From Bradyrhizobium sp. BTAi1 (lineage in GTDB: Bacteria; Pseudomonadota; Alphaproteobacteria; Rhizobiales; Xanthobacteraceae): a stretch of DNA of 64,000 nt. This document shows, piece after piece, positions 18,598 to 28,047 of this stretch. The stretch is from the NCBI RefSeq assembly GCF_000015165.1, contig NC_009485.1, positions 5,537,501-5,601,500 of the forward strand. Reading direction: 5' to 3'. How positions within the stretch are numbered: the first letter of the stretch is position 1; every line of letters begins with the position of its first letter. Below the pieces are notes generated by a model that saw only the letters and a program-made list of their open reading frames with translations, made no database searches and was not told the origin of the DNA. Both the position numbers and the translations under genes were made by a program.

Positions 18598-18999
18598 TCA
18601 GCCCGCGCAGGCAGCGAGCGTCGCTGCAGGCCTGTCCCGCACCGCTTTGCGCGCCGTCTCGACAGCGCGCATCAGTTCGTTCGGCCGGAATGGCTTCTGC
18701 AGATAGACCACACGGGTCAGTTCCTCCGACATCGCCGCCCCATCGAATGCACTCATGCCGGAGACGGCCACGACCGGCACATCGGGAACCAGGGCCCGCA
18801 TCCCGCTGACCAGATCGAGACCATTCGAATCATCGAGGTAAATGTCGACGATCACGGCATCGAAGGCCTGGTCGCGGAACAGCTGCAACCCAGCGGTCGC
18901 GGTTCCCGCCTCGACCACCTCGAACTGATTGACGCGGAGCACCATGCTGATCATGGCCCGCACATCCTTCTGATCGTCGACCACCAGAATCCGCGACAT
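18598..18999 (-). CDS. Single-domain response regulator (receiver)
   Basis: A 133-aa CheY-like receiver without an output domain. The acidic pair is in VVDDQKD, the phospho-acceptor Asp lies in AVIVDIYLDD, the switch Ser in VAVSGMS and the Lys in LQKPFRP. The ATG at 18999 has GGAG 6 nt upstream. It is divergent from a hybrid histidine kinase that starts 237 bp away, so a phosphorelay between them is plausible though unproven. Confidence 0.9.
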   Translation of the reverse strand: MSRILVVDDQKDVRAMISMVLRVNQFEVVEAGTATAGLQLFRDQAFDAVIVDIYLDDSNGLDLVSGMRALVPDVPVVAVSGMSAFDGAAMSEELTRVVYLQKPFRPNELMRAVETARKAVRDRPAATLAACAG

Positions 19000-19235
19000 C
19001 AACTTCTCCAAAACTTTTTCGTTGGACAGCCTACAACATAAAAAGAAATCAGCTACAACTACCGGTATATTTATCCCTTTTGCAGTAAAGGTACAGTTAC
19101 TTCAGTTTTCGAGTCGGACCACCGCGGTTCCATGCGGGGTATTATGCAACCTCTATTTGAATAATCTTTTTTCGCGCAAGCGCTGCGTCAGAGCTACGGC
19201 TCGCACGTTAATGCCTGTCGCGCGGGGCCCTGTAG
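19000..19235. promoter_or_regulatory. AT-rich divergent promoter region
   Basis: A markedly AT-rich island within otherwise GC-rich DNA, with runs such as CATAAAAAGAAATC and GGTATATTTATCCC. It separates the receiver gene from the hybrid kinase and must hold both promoters. No specific regulator site could be assigned. Confidence 0.45.
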
Positions 19236-22046
19236 ATGCAAAACGTCGAAGATACGCGGGAGATTTTTCTATCAGCAAGCCCTGCGACGCGCCGTGACCA
19301 ATTCGTTGCCCTCGCCGCTGTCGCGATTTCCGCAAGCCTGTTCGTTGCCGCCGCTCCCTTTGCCAAGGTGCAGCTCGCGGCGATGCCTGCATTCGTGGCG
19401 AGCTATCAATCGGCGCTGGCGCTGAACGATCTGATCACGGCGCTTCTGCTGTTCTCTCAATTCGTCCTGCTCCGCTCGCGGGCCCTTCTCTGGCTCGCCA
19501 GCGGCTATCTGTTCACCGCGCCGGCTGCGTTTCTGCACACGCTGGCATTTCCTGGACTGTTTTCGCCGACCGGCCTGATGGGCTCCGGACCGCAGACGGC
19601 GGTGTGGATCTACATGATCTGGCATGGCGGCTTTCCCTTGTTCGTCGCCGCCTATGCGCTGCACAGCCGCCGCTCGATCCACGAGTCGGTCCAAGACTCG
19701 ATCAAGCGCTCGTTCCAAGTCGCGTCGGTGTCGAGATCGCTGCTGCTCGCGATTGTCGGGGTCTCGATCGCGCTGACGACCCTGGTCTGGTTCGTGATCA
19801 CCTATGAGGCCGCGCTTCCCGCGCTCATCAGCGGCGGAACCGCCAATTTTGCCTTGAAGGTCGTGGTCGGCGCGATCTGGTGCGTGACCCTGGCCGCGCT
19901 GCTGCTGCTCGCTCAGCGACGGCCCTACACCATCCTCGATCTCTGGGTGATGGTCGTGCTCTGCGCCTGGCTGTTCGATCTCGCGCTGTCCTCGCTGCTC
20001 AACGCCGCGCGGTTCGATCTCGGCTATTATGCCGGCCGGCTCTACGGGCTGCTGGCAGCGAGCTTCGTGCTGGGCGTTCTGCTCGCCGACAATGTCGGAC
20101 TGCAGTCGAAGCTCACCCGCCTCTTGCAGCAGCAGCACCGACAAAGCCAGAACGAGCGGGCGCATTTCATCGCCCGCGAAAGGCTGCTCAGCGCCGTCGT
20201 CGAATCGTCCAACGACGCGATCATCACGCTGACCCTGCACGGCAAGATCACGTCGTGGAATCGCGCCGCGGAGCAGCTGTTCGGATATGACGGCAGCGAG
20301 GCGCTGGGCAGCGACATCGGGCTGATCGTGCCTACCGAGCGGCGCGGCGAGGTCGATCGACTCCTCGAACGCATTGGCCGGGGCGAGAAGATCGAGCATC
20401 ACGAGACCATGCGCCGTCACAAGGATGGCCACGAGCTCGACGTGTCGTTGAGCGTCTCTCCTGTTCTCGACGCACGGGGCACCGTGATCGGCGCCTCCAA
20501 GGTTGCCCGTGATATCACCGAGAGCAAGCGGACTCGTCACGCGCTGAGCCGCGAAACCGAGGAGCGACGGCGCATCTTCGAGACGTCGCAGGATCTCATC
20601 CTGATTGCCGATTCGCAGGGTACATTGATCCAGGTGAGCCCGAGCGCGAACGCCATCCTTGGCTATCGGCCCGAGGAGATGGTCGGTCGCGACGCCGGCG
20701 ACTTCGTCTATCCGCCCGAGCTGGAGTCGTTTCGCAGCCAGATGCTTGCCTGTCGGGGCGGACACGACATCCACAATTTCGAGGCCCAGTTCCTGCACAA
20801 GGAAGGCCGTGCGGTCATCCTGAATTGGATGGCGAGCTGGTCCGAGCCGGTGCAACGCCATTTCTTCATCGGGCGCGACCTCACGGAGAAGCGGGCCGCC
20901 GAAGCGCAGTTTCGCCAGGCCCAGAAGATGGAAGCGGTGGGTCAACTCACCGGCGGCGTCGCGCACGACTTCAACAACATCCTGACCGTGATCACCGGCA
21001 GCATCGGCATCCTTGCCGAGTCCGTCGCCGATCGCCCGGAGCTGGCGTCGCTGGCGAAGCTGATCGACGACTCCGCCGACCGCGGCGCCCGCCTCACGCA
21101 GCAATTGCTGGCCTTCGCACGCAAGCAGCCGCTGCAGCCAGCAGATATCGACGTGAATGCGCTTCTGGTCGAGACGGCCGATTTGCTGCGACCGACACTC
21201 GGCGAGCAGATCGAGATCGAACGCATCCTAGCGGACGATCCGTGCACGGCGCTGGCCGATCCGGACCAGCTTGCCACGGCGATCGTCAATCTTGCGCTCA
21301 ATGCCCGCGACGCGATGCCGCAAGGCGGCAAGCTCACCCTGGAGACCGCCAATGTCGCGCTCGATCAGGATTACGCCAATGCCAATAGCGAGGTCGCGAT
21401 CGGCGACTATGTCATGATCGCGGTCAGCGACACCGGCTGCGGCATTCCGCCGGCCTATCTCGACAAGGTGTTCGATCCGTTCTTCTCGACCAAGGGCGTC
21501 GGCAAGGGCACCGGACTCGGCCTCAGCATGGTGTTCGGCTTCGTCAAGCAATCCGGCGGCCATATCAAGATCTACAGCGAGGTCGGCCACGGCACGTCGA
21601 TCAAGCTCTATCTGCCGCGCTCGGCCGCGTCCTCAACGGCCGCCACTGCCCGTCATGACACGCCGGATTATCGCGGCGGCGACGAAACGGTCCTGGTGGT
21701 CGAGGATGACCCGCTGGTCCGGCAACACGTCATCGCCCAGGTCACGAGCCTCGGCTACCGCACCCTGGCGGCAGGCAACGCGGCCGAGGCGCTCGACGTG
21801 CTGGAGCGCCATCCGGAGATCGACCTGTTGTTCACGGACGTCATCATGCCCGGCGCCATGAACGGGCGGCAGCTCGCCGAGGCGGCCCAGAAGCAGCGGC
21901 GCAGCCTGAAAACGCTCTTCACGTCCGGCTATACCGAGAATGCGATCGTGCATCACGGCCGCCTCGACGCCGGCGTGCTGCTGCTCGCCAAGCCCTATCG
22001 CAAGCCGGAACTCGCCCGCATGATCCGCATCGCCCTGGACGCGTGA
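19236..22046 (+). CDS. Hybrid sensor histidine kinase (MASE4-like, 2 PAS, HisKA, HATPase, REC)
   Basis: A 936-aa membrane kinase. The first about 275 residues hold roughly eight membrane segments resembling a MASE4 sensory domain. Two PAS domains follow (ESSNDAIITLTLHGKITSWNR and ETSQDLILIADSQGTLIQVSP). The phospho-acceptor His is in GGVAHDFNNILT, the ATP-binding domain has NLALNARDAM, DTGCGIP and GKGTGLGLSMVFG, and a C-terminal receiver has VVEDDPLV, LLFTDVIMPG and LAKPY. Its signal is unknown. The receiver encoded divergently is a likely partner. Confidence 0.9.
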   Translation: MQNVEDTREIFLSASPATRRDQFVALAAVAISASLFVAAAPFAKVQLAAMPAFVASYQSALALNDLITALLLFSQFVLLRSRALLWLASGYLFTAPAAFLHTLAFPGLFSPTGLMGSGPQTAVWIYMIWHGGFPLFVAAYALHSRRSIHESVQDSIKRSFQVASVSRSLLLAIVGVSIALTTLVWFVITYEAALPALISGGTANFALKVVVGAIWCVTLAALLLLAQRRPYTILDLWVMVVLCAWLFDLALSSLLNAARFDLGYYAGRLYGLLAASFVLGVLLADNVGLQSKLTRLLQQQHRQSQNERAHFIARERLLSAVVESSNDAIITLTLHGKITSWNRAAEQLFGYDGSEALGSDIGLIVPTERRGEVDRLLERIGRGEKIEHHETMRRHKDGHELDVSLSVSPVLDARGTVIGASKVARDITESKRTRHALSRETEERRRIFETSQDLILIADSQGTLIQVSPSANAILGYRPEEMVGRDAGDFVYPPELESFRSQMLACRGGHDIHNFEAQFLHKEGRAVILNWMASWSEPVQRHFFIGRDLTEKRAAEAQFRQAQKMEAVGQLTGGVAHDFNNILTVITGSIGILAESVADRPELASLAKLIDDSADRGARLTQQLLAFARKQPLQPADIDVNALLVETADLLRPTLGEQIEIERILADDPCTALADPDQLATAIVNLALNARDAMPQGGKLTLETANVALDQDYANANSEVAIGDYVMIAVSDTGCGIPPAYLDKVFDPFFSTKGVGKGTGLGLSMVFGFVKQSGGHIKIYSEVGHGTSIKLYLPRSAASSTAATARHDTPDYRGGDETVLVVEDDPLVRQHVIAQVTSLGYRTLAAGNAAEALDVLERHPEIDLLFTDVIMPGAMNGRQLAEAAQKQRRSLKTLFTSGYTENAIVHHGRLDAGVLLLAKPYRKPELARMIRIALDA

Positions 22047-22181
22047 GGCCGCAGGGGCGGCGGAGGCTCGCGCGGCACTCCCCACAGCTGCACCAGGCTG
22101 GCCATCGCGTGCGCGCGGCATTGAGACGCTGCGCCGGCCGCGCTATCCATTCGGCATCATCATCTGCTGCCGAGGTCGACC

Positions 22182-23180
22182 GTGCAGAACCTCCTCACCG
22201 ATATCGCAGGCGTCCGCGTCGGCCACGCCGATGATGCCGCGCTTGCCTCCGGCGTGACCGCCATCCTGTTCGATCAGCCCGCGGTGGCCGCGATCGACAT
22301 TCGCGGTGGCGGGCCGGGCGTGCGCGAGGATGCCCTGCTCGATCCCGCCAACACGGTGGAGCGGATCGACGCCATTGCGCTGTCAGGCGGCTCGGCATTC
22401 GGGCTGGAGGCCGCGAGCGGCATCCAGGCCTGGCTTGCCGAGCAGGGCCGCGGCTTTGCGGTGCGCGATGCGCTGATCCCGATCGTGCCCGGCGCGATCG
22501 TGTTCGACCTGCTCAATGGCGGCAACAAGGCCTGGGGCCGCTATGCGCCGTATCGCGAGCTCGGCTATCGGGCGGCGGCCGCCGCCGGCCCCGGCTTCGC
22601 GCTGGGGAGCGTCGGCGCCGGGCTCGGCGCCACCACCGCCAACCTGCAGGGCGGCCTCGGCTCGGCATCGGCCACGACCACCAAAGGCGTCAAGGTCGCG
22701 GCGATCGCCGTGGTCAATGCGGTCGGCAGCGTCACCGTCGGCGATGGTCCGTGGTTCTGGGCCGCGCCCTATGAGGTGGATGGCGAGTTCGGTGGCCGCG
22801 GCCTGCCGGCGGCGTTCACGCCGGACATGCTGGCGATGCGCATCAAGGGCGGTCCGGCCGCATCGAGCGCGGAGAATACGACGATCAGCCTGGTCGTGAC
22901 CGATGCCGTCCTGACCAAGGCTCAGGCCAAGCGGCTCGCGATGATGGCGCAGACCGGCATGGCGCGCGCGATCTATCCGGTCCATCTGCCGCTCGACGGC
23001 GATATCGTGTTCGCGGCGGCGACCTGCGCCAGGCCGATCGAGCCGCTGGTCGAGCTGAGCGAACTCGGCATGGTGGCGGCCAACGTGCTGGCGCGGGCGA
23101 TCGCGCGCGGTGTCTATCACGCCAAGCGGCTGCCGTTCGCAGGCGCCCTGCCCTCCTGGCAGGACCGCTTCGGCGGCTGA
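22182..23180 (+). CDS. P1-family aminopeptidase/esterase (DmpA-like)
   Basis: A 332-aa N-terminal-nucleophile hydrolase family member with DIAGVRVGHADD at the start, SGGSAFGLEAASGI and GNKAWGRY in the middle, and the Thr/Asn segment SSAENTTISLVVTDA. DmpA-type enzymes self-cleave to alpha and beta chains and hydrolyse amino-acid amides and esters. The start is a GTG with GAGG 6 nt upstream. It ends 3 bp before the convergent EF-hand gene. Confidence 0.88.
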   Translation: MQNLLTDIAGVRVGHADDAALASGVTAILFDQPAVAAIDIRGGGPGVREDALLDPANTVERIDAIALSGGSAFGLEAASGIQAWLAEQGRGFAVRDALIPIVPGAIVFDLLNGGNKAWGRYAPYRELGYRAAAAAGPGFALGSVGAGLGATTANLQGGLGSASATTTKGVKVAAIAVVNAVGSVTVGDGPWFWAAPYEVDGEFGGRGLPAAFTPDMLAMRIKGGPAASSAENTTISLVVTDAVLTKAQAKRLAMMAQTGMARAIYPVHLPLDGDIVFAAATCARPIEPLVELSELGMVAANVLARAIARGVYHAKRLPFAGALPSWQDRFGG

Positions 23181-23183
23181 ACG

Positions 23184-23954
23184 TTACGCGGTCACCGACG
23201 TCGTCGATGTGGTGGAGCCCCGCAGCTTGGGCTGCCGCTGCATCAGCTGCTCGATCATATTGTACGACGAGATCGCGGCATTCGACCCGGTGGTTGCCGC
23301 AGGCGTAATCAGCGTCGTCTTGGACCCATCGGCATAGGTGATGGTGGTGGTTGTCGAGCCGTCGCTGTTGGTGGACGACGAGCTTGATGCGCCCGAGAGC
23401 GCTTGCATCAGCGCATCGGCGCCCGCACTGCTGGACCCGCCCACGGACGAACTCGCGCCGGTGCCCGCACCCGCATTGCCCGCCTGGTGACGGCGGCCGT
23501 GATGGCCGCCCTTCAGCGCCGACCCCAGCTCGTTGAAGCTGACATTGCCGTCGCCGTCGCGGTCCAGCTTTCCGAACACCTTGTCGGCATTGGCCAGATT
23601 GGTGCCGCCGGCGCCGAGGGCAGACTCGAATTCGGACTTGGTGATCTTGCCATCACCATCTCCGTCGATCAGCGAGAACAGGTCCTGCAGCGGATCGGCC
23701 GCGCCTGCACTGGATGACGTACCGGACTGGCTCTGCGCCGCGAGCAGCGCATTCATCGTCTCCGGCGCAATCTGTCCGGAACCGCTGCTCGACGAGCTCG
23801 ACCACGGACTGACCTGGCCCGAGCTGCCGGAGCCGCCGGCATTCAGGCCGAACAGGCCTCCGCCGGTTCCCGACTTGCCGGATCCCGACTTGGTCGATCC
23901 CAACGACTGCAGGCCATCCAGGACCGACGAGGCGGCCCCCAGCGCAAACCACAT
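23184..23954 (-). CDS. EF-hand calcium-binding protein
   Basis: 256 aa with two canonical EF-hand loops, residues 97-108 (DGDGDGKITKSE) and 131-142 (DRDGDGNVSFNE). Around them lie long Ser/Gly/Thr-rich, probably disordered stretches. There is no classic signal peptide. The ATG at 23954 has AGGAG 8 nt upstream; the upstream frame is not protein-like. Bradyrhizobium carries several such EF-hand proteins, and their targets are unknown. A calcium-responsive role is inferred from the loops alone. Confidence 0.88.
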   Translation of the reverse strand: MWFALGAASSVLDGLQSLGSTKSGSGKSGTGGGLFGLNAGGSGSSGQVSPWSSSSSSGSGQIAPETMNALLAAQSQSGTSSSAGAADPLQDLFSLIDGDGDGKITKSEFESALGAGGTNLANADKVFGKLDRDGDGNVSFNELGSALKGGHHGRRHQAGNAGAGTGASSSVGGSSSAGADALMQALSGASSSSSTNSDGSTTTTITYADGSKTTLITPAATTGSNAAISSYNMIEQLMQRQPKLRGSTTSTTSVTA

Positions 23955-24181
23955 GGCGAAACTCCTGCAATGCCGCAACTTGCGCGGCAAACCTTCTCCC
24001 CACGACGCTCGCAATCGCCGTGCCAGCACCAACGTGCTGATATGTCCGGATATTTCGCGATGTTGCGGTCGCAAGAGCCGGGCAATTCATGCCGCGCCCG
24101 GCAGATTTTTCCCGCTCGCGTTGCCGCAGCCGCCCCTGCATGATACGGCGACAGACCCGATCGCACTGGAACAGCTTGCCC

Positions 24182-24883
24182 ATGACCCAGTCCTTCACGC
24201 CGCGTCCGCTCGTCATCGCGCCATCGATCCTGGCGTCCGATTTTTCCAAGCTTGGCGAGGAGGTGCGCGCCGTCGATGCCGCCGGCGCCGACTGGATCCA
24301 TCTCGATGTGATGGACGGCCATTTCGTGCCGAACATTTCCTACGGCCCCGATGTGATCAAGGCGCTGCGCCCGCACACCACGAAGATCTTCGACGCACAT
24401 CTGATGATCACGCCGTGCGATCCCTACCTCGAAGCCTTCGCCAAGGCCGGCTGCGACCACATCACGGTGCATGCCGAGGCCGGCCCGCATCTGCATCGCT
24501 CGCTGCAGGCGATCCGCGCGCTCGGCAAGAAGGCCGGCGTGTCGCTCAACCCGTCGACCCCGCTCAACGTGATCGAGTATGTGCTCGACCTGGTCGACCT
24601 CGTGCTGATCATGTCGGTCAACCCCGGCTTCGGCGGCCAGGCCTTCATCCCCTCGGCAATCGGCAAGATCCAGGATCTGCGCGCGATGACCGCGGGCCGG
24701 CCGATCGATATCGAGGTCGATGGCGGCGTCGGCCGCGACAATGCCGGCGCGCTCGCCGCGGCTGGCGCCAATGCCTTCGTCGCCGGCTCCGCCGTGTTCA
24801 AGGGTGGCACGATGGAGGCCTATCGCGGCAACATTTCCGCCATCCGCAGCGCCGCGGCGTCGGCGCGCGGCGAAGCGATCTGA
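24182..24883 (+). CDS. rpe: Ribulose-phosphate 3-epimerase
   Basis: A 233-aa TIM-barrel enzyme. Motifs IAPSILASDFSKLGEEV, DWIHLDVMDGHFVPN, HLMI, SVNPGFGGQAFIP and EVDGGVG carry the metal and catalytic residues. It interconverts ribulose-5-phosphate and xylulose-5-phosphate in the pentose phosphate and Calvin cycles. The Met at 24182 starts the family sequence; 31 upstream residues in frame are not conserved. It is followed at 15 bp by allA, though the functions are unrelated. Confidence 0.96.
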   Translation: MTQSFTPRPLVIAPSILASDFSKLGEEVRAVDAAGADWIHLDVMDGHFVPNISYGPDVIKALRPHTTKIFDAHLMITPCDPYLEAFAKAGCDHITVHAEAGPHLHRSLQAIRALGKKAGVSLNPSTPLNVIEYVLDLVDLVLIMSVNPGFGGQAFIPSAIGKIQDLRAMTAGRPIDIEVDGGVGRDNAGALAAAGANAFVAGSAVFKGGTMEAYRGNISAIRSAAASARGEAI

Positions 24884-24898
24884 GACGCGCGACGACGG

Positions 24899-25384
24899 AT
24901 GCCCTCCCTCACGCCGCAACCGCTGACGAAGGCAGCCTTCGCTGCCTTCGGCGACGTTGTCGAAACCGACGGCGCCGCGCCGATCGAGATCAACCAGGGT
25001 TTTGCCCGCCGCTGCAACGGCCTCGCCAATATCGACGTGACCTCGGGCGGCGCCGCCGTGAACATCAGCCTGTTCGAGGCGAAGCCCCGCCCGCTGCCGA
25101 TCGAGATCAAGCTGATGGAGCGGCACCCGCTCGGCAGCCAGCTGTTCATGCCGCTGCAGGACCGGCCCTGGCTAGTGCTCGTCTGCCACGATCCGCGCGA
25201 TGCCGCGAGCTATCAGGCTTTCACGGCCACCGGGCGACAGGGCGTGAACTACGCCCGCAACGTCTGGCACCATCCGCTGCTGGTGTTCGACGAGGCCTCG
25301 CGCTTCATGGTCGTCGATCGCATGACCTCCGACAATCTTGAGGAAGTGTGGCTCGAGCGACCGCTGGTCTTGAGCATTCCCTGA
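24899..25384 (+). CDS. allA: Ureidoglycolate lyase
   Basis: A 161-aa cupin-like enzyme of the AllA family (PQPLTKAAFAAFGDVVE, FRMVV-type core as RFMVVDR, and HHPLLVF). It splits ureidoglycolate into glyoxylate and urea in allantoin breakdown. The next gene acts earlier in the same route, so the two form a small ureide-catabolism unit. Ureides are important nitrogen compounds in legume nodules, though that link is an inference. Confidence 0.92.
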   Translation: MPSLTPQPLTKAAFAAFGDVVETDGAAPIEINQGFARRCNGLANIDVTSGGAAVNISLFEAKPRPLPIEIKLMERHPLGSQLFMPLQDRPWLVLVCHDPRDAASYQAFTATGRQGVNYARNVWHHPLLVFDEASRFMVVDRMTSDNLEEVWLERPLVLSIP

Positions 25385-25434
25385 CGACTGACGGCGCGCC
25401 CGATGGAACGATTCGCGCGCGTTTTGGAGAGACG

Positions 25435-26268
25435 ATGATGGACAAGCCGAACTACTTCGTGCCGCAGGGCGGCCATCCGCCGCAGACCGATCTGCTCACC
25501 GGGCGCGCCGTGTTCACCGAGGCCTATGCCGTCATTCCCAAGGGCGTGATGCGCGACATCGTGACGTCGGTGCTGCCGTTCTGGGACAAGACCCGGACCT
25601 GGGTGATCGCGCGTCCCCTATCGGGCTTCGCCGAGACGTTCTCGCAATACATCGTCGAGGTCTCGCCCGGCGGCGGCAGCGCCCAGCCCGAGCCCGATCC
25701 GGAGGCCGAAGGCGTGCTGTTCGTGGTGTCAGGCGAGATCGCGCTGACCATCGCCGGCACCGCGCATCGCCTTGGCAAAGGCGGCTACGCCTTCCTGCCG
25801 CCGGGCTGCAAATGGACGCTGACGAACGACGGCGCGGCGCCCGCGACCTTCCACTGGATCCGCAAGGCCTATGAAGCCATCCCCGGCATCCCCGCGCCGG
25901 ACGCCTTCGTCACCAACGAGGCGGCGATCGCGCCTGTCGGGATGCCGGGCACCGATGGCCGCTGGGCCACCACCCGCTTCGTTGATCCGCTCGACGTCCG
26001 CCACGACATGCATGTCAACATCGTCACCTTCGAGCCGGGTGCTGTCATCCCGTTCCTGGAGACCCATGTGATGGAGCACGGCCTCTACGTGCTCGAAGGC
26101 AAGGCGGTCTACAAGCTCAACCGCGACTGGGTCGAGGTGGAGGCCGGCGACTTCATGTGGCTGCGCGCCTTCTGCCCGCAGGCCTGCTACGCCGGCGGCC
26201 CCGGCCGCTTCCGCTACCTGCTCTACAAGGACTCCAACCGCCACATGAAGCTGCGGCCGTTCCGGTGA
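25435..26268 (+). CDS. allE: (S)-ureidoglycine aminohydrolase
   Basis: A 277-aa bicupin of the AllE/YlbA type (VPQGGHPPQTDLLTGRAVFTEAY, then PGGGSAQPEPD, and a second cupin with HVMEHGLYVLEG). It releases ammonia from ureidoglycine to give ureidoglycolate, the substrate of AllA. GGAG precedes an ATGATG pair by 5 and 8 nt, so the start could be 25435 or 25438. It lies 50 bp after allA in the same direction. Confidence 0.92.
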   Translation: MMDKPNYFVPQGGHPPQTDLLTGRAVFTEAYAVIPKGVMRDIVTSVLPFWDKTRTWVIARPLSGFAETFSQYIVEVSPGGGSAQPEPDPEAEGVLFVVSGEIALTIAGTAHRLGKGGYAFLPPGCKWTLTNDGAAPATFHWIRKAYEAIPGIPAPDAFVTNEAAIAPVGMPGTDGRWATTRFVDPLDVRHDMHVNIVTFEPGAVIPFLETHVMEHGLYVLEGKAVYKLNRDWVEVEAGDFMWLRAFCPQACYAGGPGRFRYLLYKDSNRHMKLRPFR

Positions 26269-26296
26269 GATGAGAAGCGGGGCGGTCCTGTTGCTC

Positions 26297-26380
26297 CGTC
26301 ATTGCGAGAAGCGTAGCGACGAAGCAATCCAGAGTCGTCTGGCGTAGCTCTGGATTGCTTCCGCTTCGCTCGCAATGACG
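26297..26380. repeat. Dispersed palindromic repeat, family 1 (complete)
   Basis: Outer arms CGTCATTGCGAG and CTCGCAATGACG. Inner arms AAGCAATCCAGAG and CTCTGGATTGCTT. It lies between the convergent allE and dctA genes, where the hairpin could terminate both. This is the best-preserved copy in the window. Confidence 0.85.
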
Positions 26381-26390
26381 CGTGGAGCAA

Positions 26391-27722
26391 TCACGCTCCC
26401 TGATACTCCACCTCTTCCGCCGTGCCGCGGTCGAGCACGACCTTGGCCTTGGCGAGGTCGAGATCGTCCTCCCACGCGGCCACCACGACGGTGGCGACGC
26501 AATTGCCGATCAGATTGCCGACAGCGCGCGCGATGCCGACGAACCAGTCGACCGACAGCACCAGCACGAGACCGATGGCGGGGATCGCCGGCACCGCGCC
26601 GAGGGTCGCGGCGAGGATGACGATGGCCGAGCCCGGCACGCCATGCGCGCCCTTCGACGTGACCAGCGACACGCCGAGCACCAGCAAGAGGTCGCTGACC
26701 GACAGCGGCGTGTTGGTCGCCTGGGCGATGAAGACGACGGCGAGCGTCAGGTAGATCGAGAACGCATCGAGGTTGAAGGAATAGCCGGTCGGGATGACCA
26801 GGCCGACGACCTCCTGCTTGACGCCCATCGCCTCGAGCTTGCGCATGATCTGCGGCAGCACGGAGTCGGACGACGCCGTCGCCAGCACGATCAGCAGCTC
26901 CTCCTTCAAGTAGCGCAGGAACTTGAACAGGCTGAGCCCGGCCATGCGCATCACGAGGCCGAGCGCGATGACCACGAACAGCGCCACCGCGACGTAGAAC
27001 AGCACGACCAGCGCCAGAAGCTGCTTGAGCGAGCCGACGCCGTATTTGCCGACAGTGAAGCCGATGGCGCCGAGCACGCCGAGCGGCGCCACGCGCACGA
27101 TCAGCCCCATCGCCTTGAACAGCACCTTGGCGATGGACTCGATCAGGTCGACCACGGGCTTGCCGGGCTCGCCGACCAGCGCCAGGCTGACGCCGAAGAT
27201 CACCGCGAAGAACAGCACCTGCAGCACGTCGTTGCGGGCGAAGGCGTCGAACGCCGTCGGCGGAATGATGTTGAGGATGAAGCCGCCGAAGCCGCCGCCC
27301 TGCAGCTTGTGGGCGTTGTCGGCGAAGCTCGCGAGCTGCTTGGCGTCGAGCTTGGCGACGTCGATGTCCATGCCGTGGCCGGGGCCGAAGACCAGCGCCA
27401 GCACCAGGCCGAAGGCCAGCGCGATCGTGGTCATGCCCTCGAAATAGACCAGCGACTTGACGCCGACGCGGCCGACTTTCCTGAGATCGCCGGCGCTCGC
27501 AATGCCATGCACGACGACGCAGAACACGATCGGCGCCACCACCATGGCGATCAGGCGCAGGAACGCGTCGCTGAAGAATTTGAGACTCTGTGCAGTCTCG
27601 GGTGCCAAGACGCCGATCAGGATGCCGAGCACAAGCGCAGCCACGACCTGAAAGAACAGCGAGCCGAACAGGCCTCGCTTCGGCGCAGCTGTCCCCGCCA
27701 TGCTCACATCCGTTGCCGCCAT
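26391..27722 (-). CDS. dctA: C4-dicarboxylate transport protein DctA
   Basis: A 443-aa cation-dicarboxylate symporter (DAACS family) taking up succinate, fumarate and malate, the main carbon feed of nodule bacteroids. Family motifs: FLRLIAMVVAPIVFCVVVHGIA, GYSFNLDAFSIYLTLAVVFIAQA and SKGAHGVPGSAIVILAATL. About eight membrane helices and two hairpins. The ATG at 27722 has GGGGGAG upstream. No dctBD genes lie nearby, and I could not find a convincing sigma-54 promoter. Confidence 0.95.
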   Translation of the reverse strand: MAATDVSMAGTAAPKRGLFGSLFFQVVAALVLGILIGVLAPETAQSLKFFSDAFLRLIAMVVAPIVFCVVVHGIASAGDLRKVGRVGVKSLVYFEGMTTIALAFGLVLALVFGPGHGMDIDVAKLDAKQLASFADNAHKLQGGGFGGFILNIIPPTAFDAFARNDVLQVLFFAVIFGVSLALVGEPGKPVVDLIESIAKVLFKAMGLIVRVAPLGVLGAIGFTVGKYGVGSLKQLLALVVLFYVAVALFVVIALGLVMRMAGLSLFKFLRYLKEELLIVLATASSDSVLPQIMRKLEAMGVKQEVVGLVIPTGYSFNLDAFSIYLTLAVVFIAQATNTPLSVSDLLLVLGVSLVTSKGAHGVPGSAIVILAATLGAVPAIPAIGLVLVLSVDWFVGIARAVGNLIGNCVATVVVAAWEDDLDLAKAKVVLDRGTAEEVEYQGA

Positions 27723-28047
27723 CGATCTCCCCCTCGTCAAACAGAAACGGCGCGCCCGACGCGCGTCACAATGTCACTGTGGCGGCGGAACTTGGGAAAG
27801 GCAATCGCAGCTGCGCCTCAAATTCATGCGGGAGATGCCGCTTCGGACGTCATGGTTGAAAGGTGAAAGAATCGATCCGATGAAGGCGGGCGTCTCGGAA
27901 GGCGCGGCCAGGATCGGCCTGATGGTTCGAGACGTGCCAGCGGCGCTCCTCACCATGAGTCGCGTGCGCCAACTGGCGCTGCATACAAACCACGAGGTGT
28001 GCAGTGCCTCGGCTTTTGCCCCTCATGGAGAGGACAAGTCGCCTCCT
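27723..28047. other. Intergenic stretch between dctA and the kinase gene
   Basis: About 325 bp holding the dctA promoter and the 3' end of the kinase-UspA operon. No gene, clear repeat or GG-N10-GC sigma-54 element is visible. Confidence 0.4.

Noticed and set aside
27723..27960. Sigma-54 promoter for dctA
   Set aside because: Searched because dctA is often DctD-controlled; GG and GC pairs present have wrong spacing.
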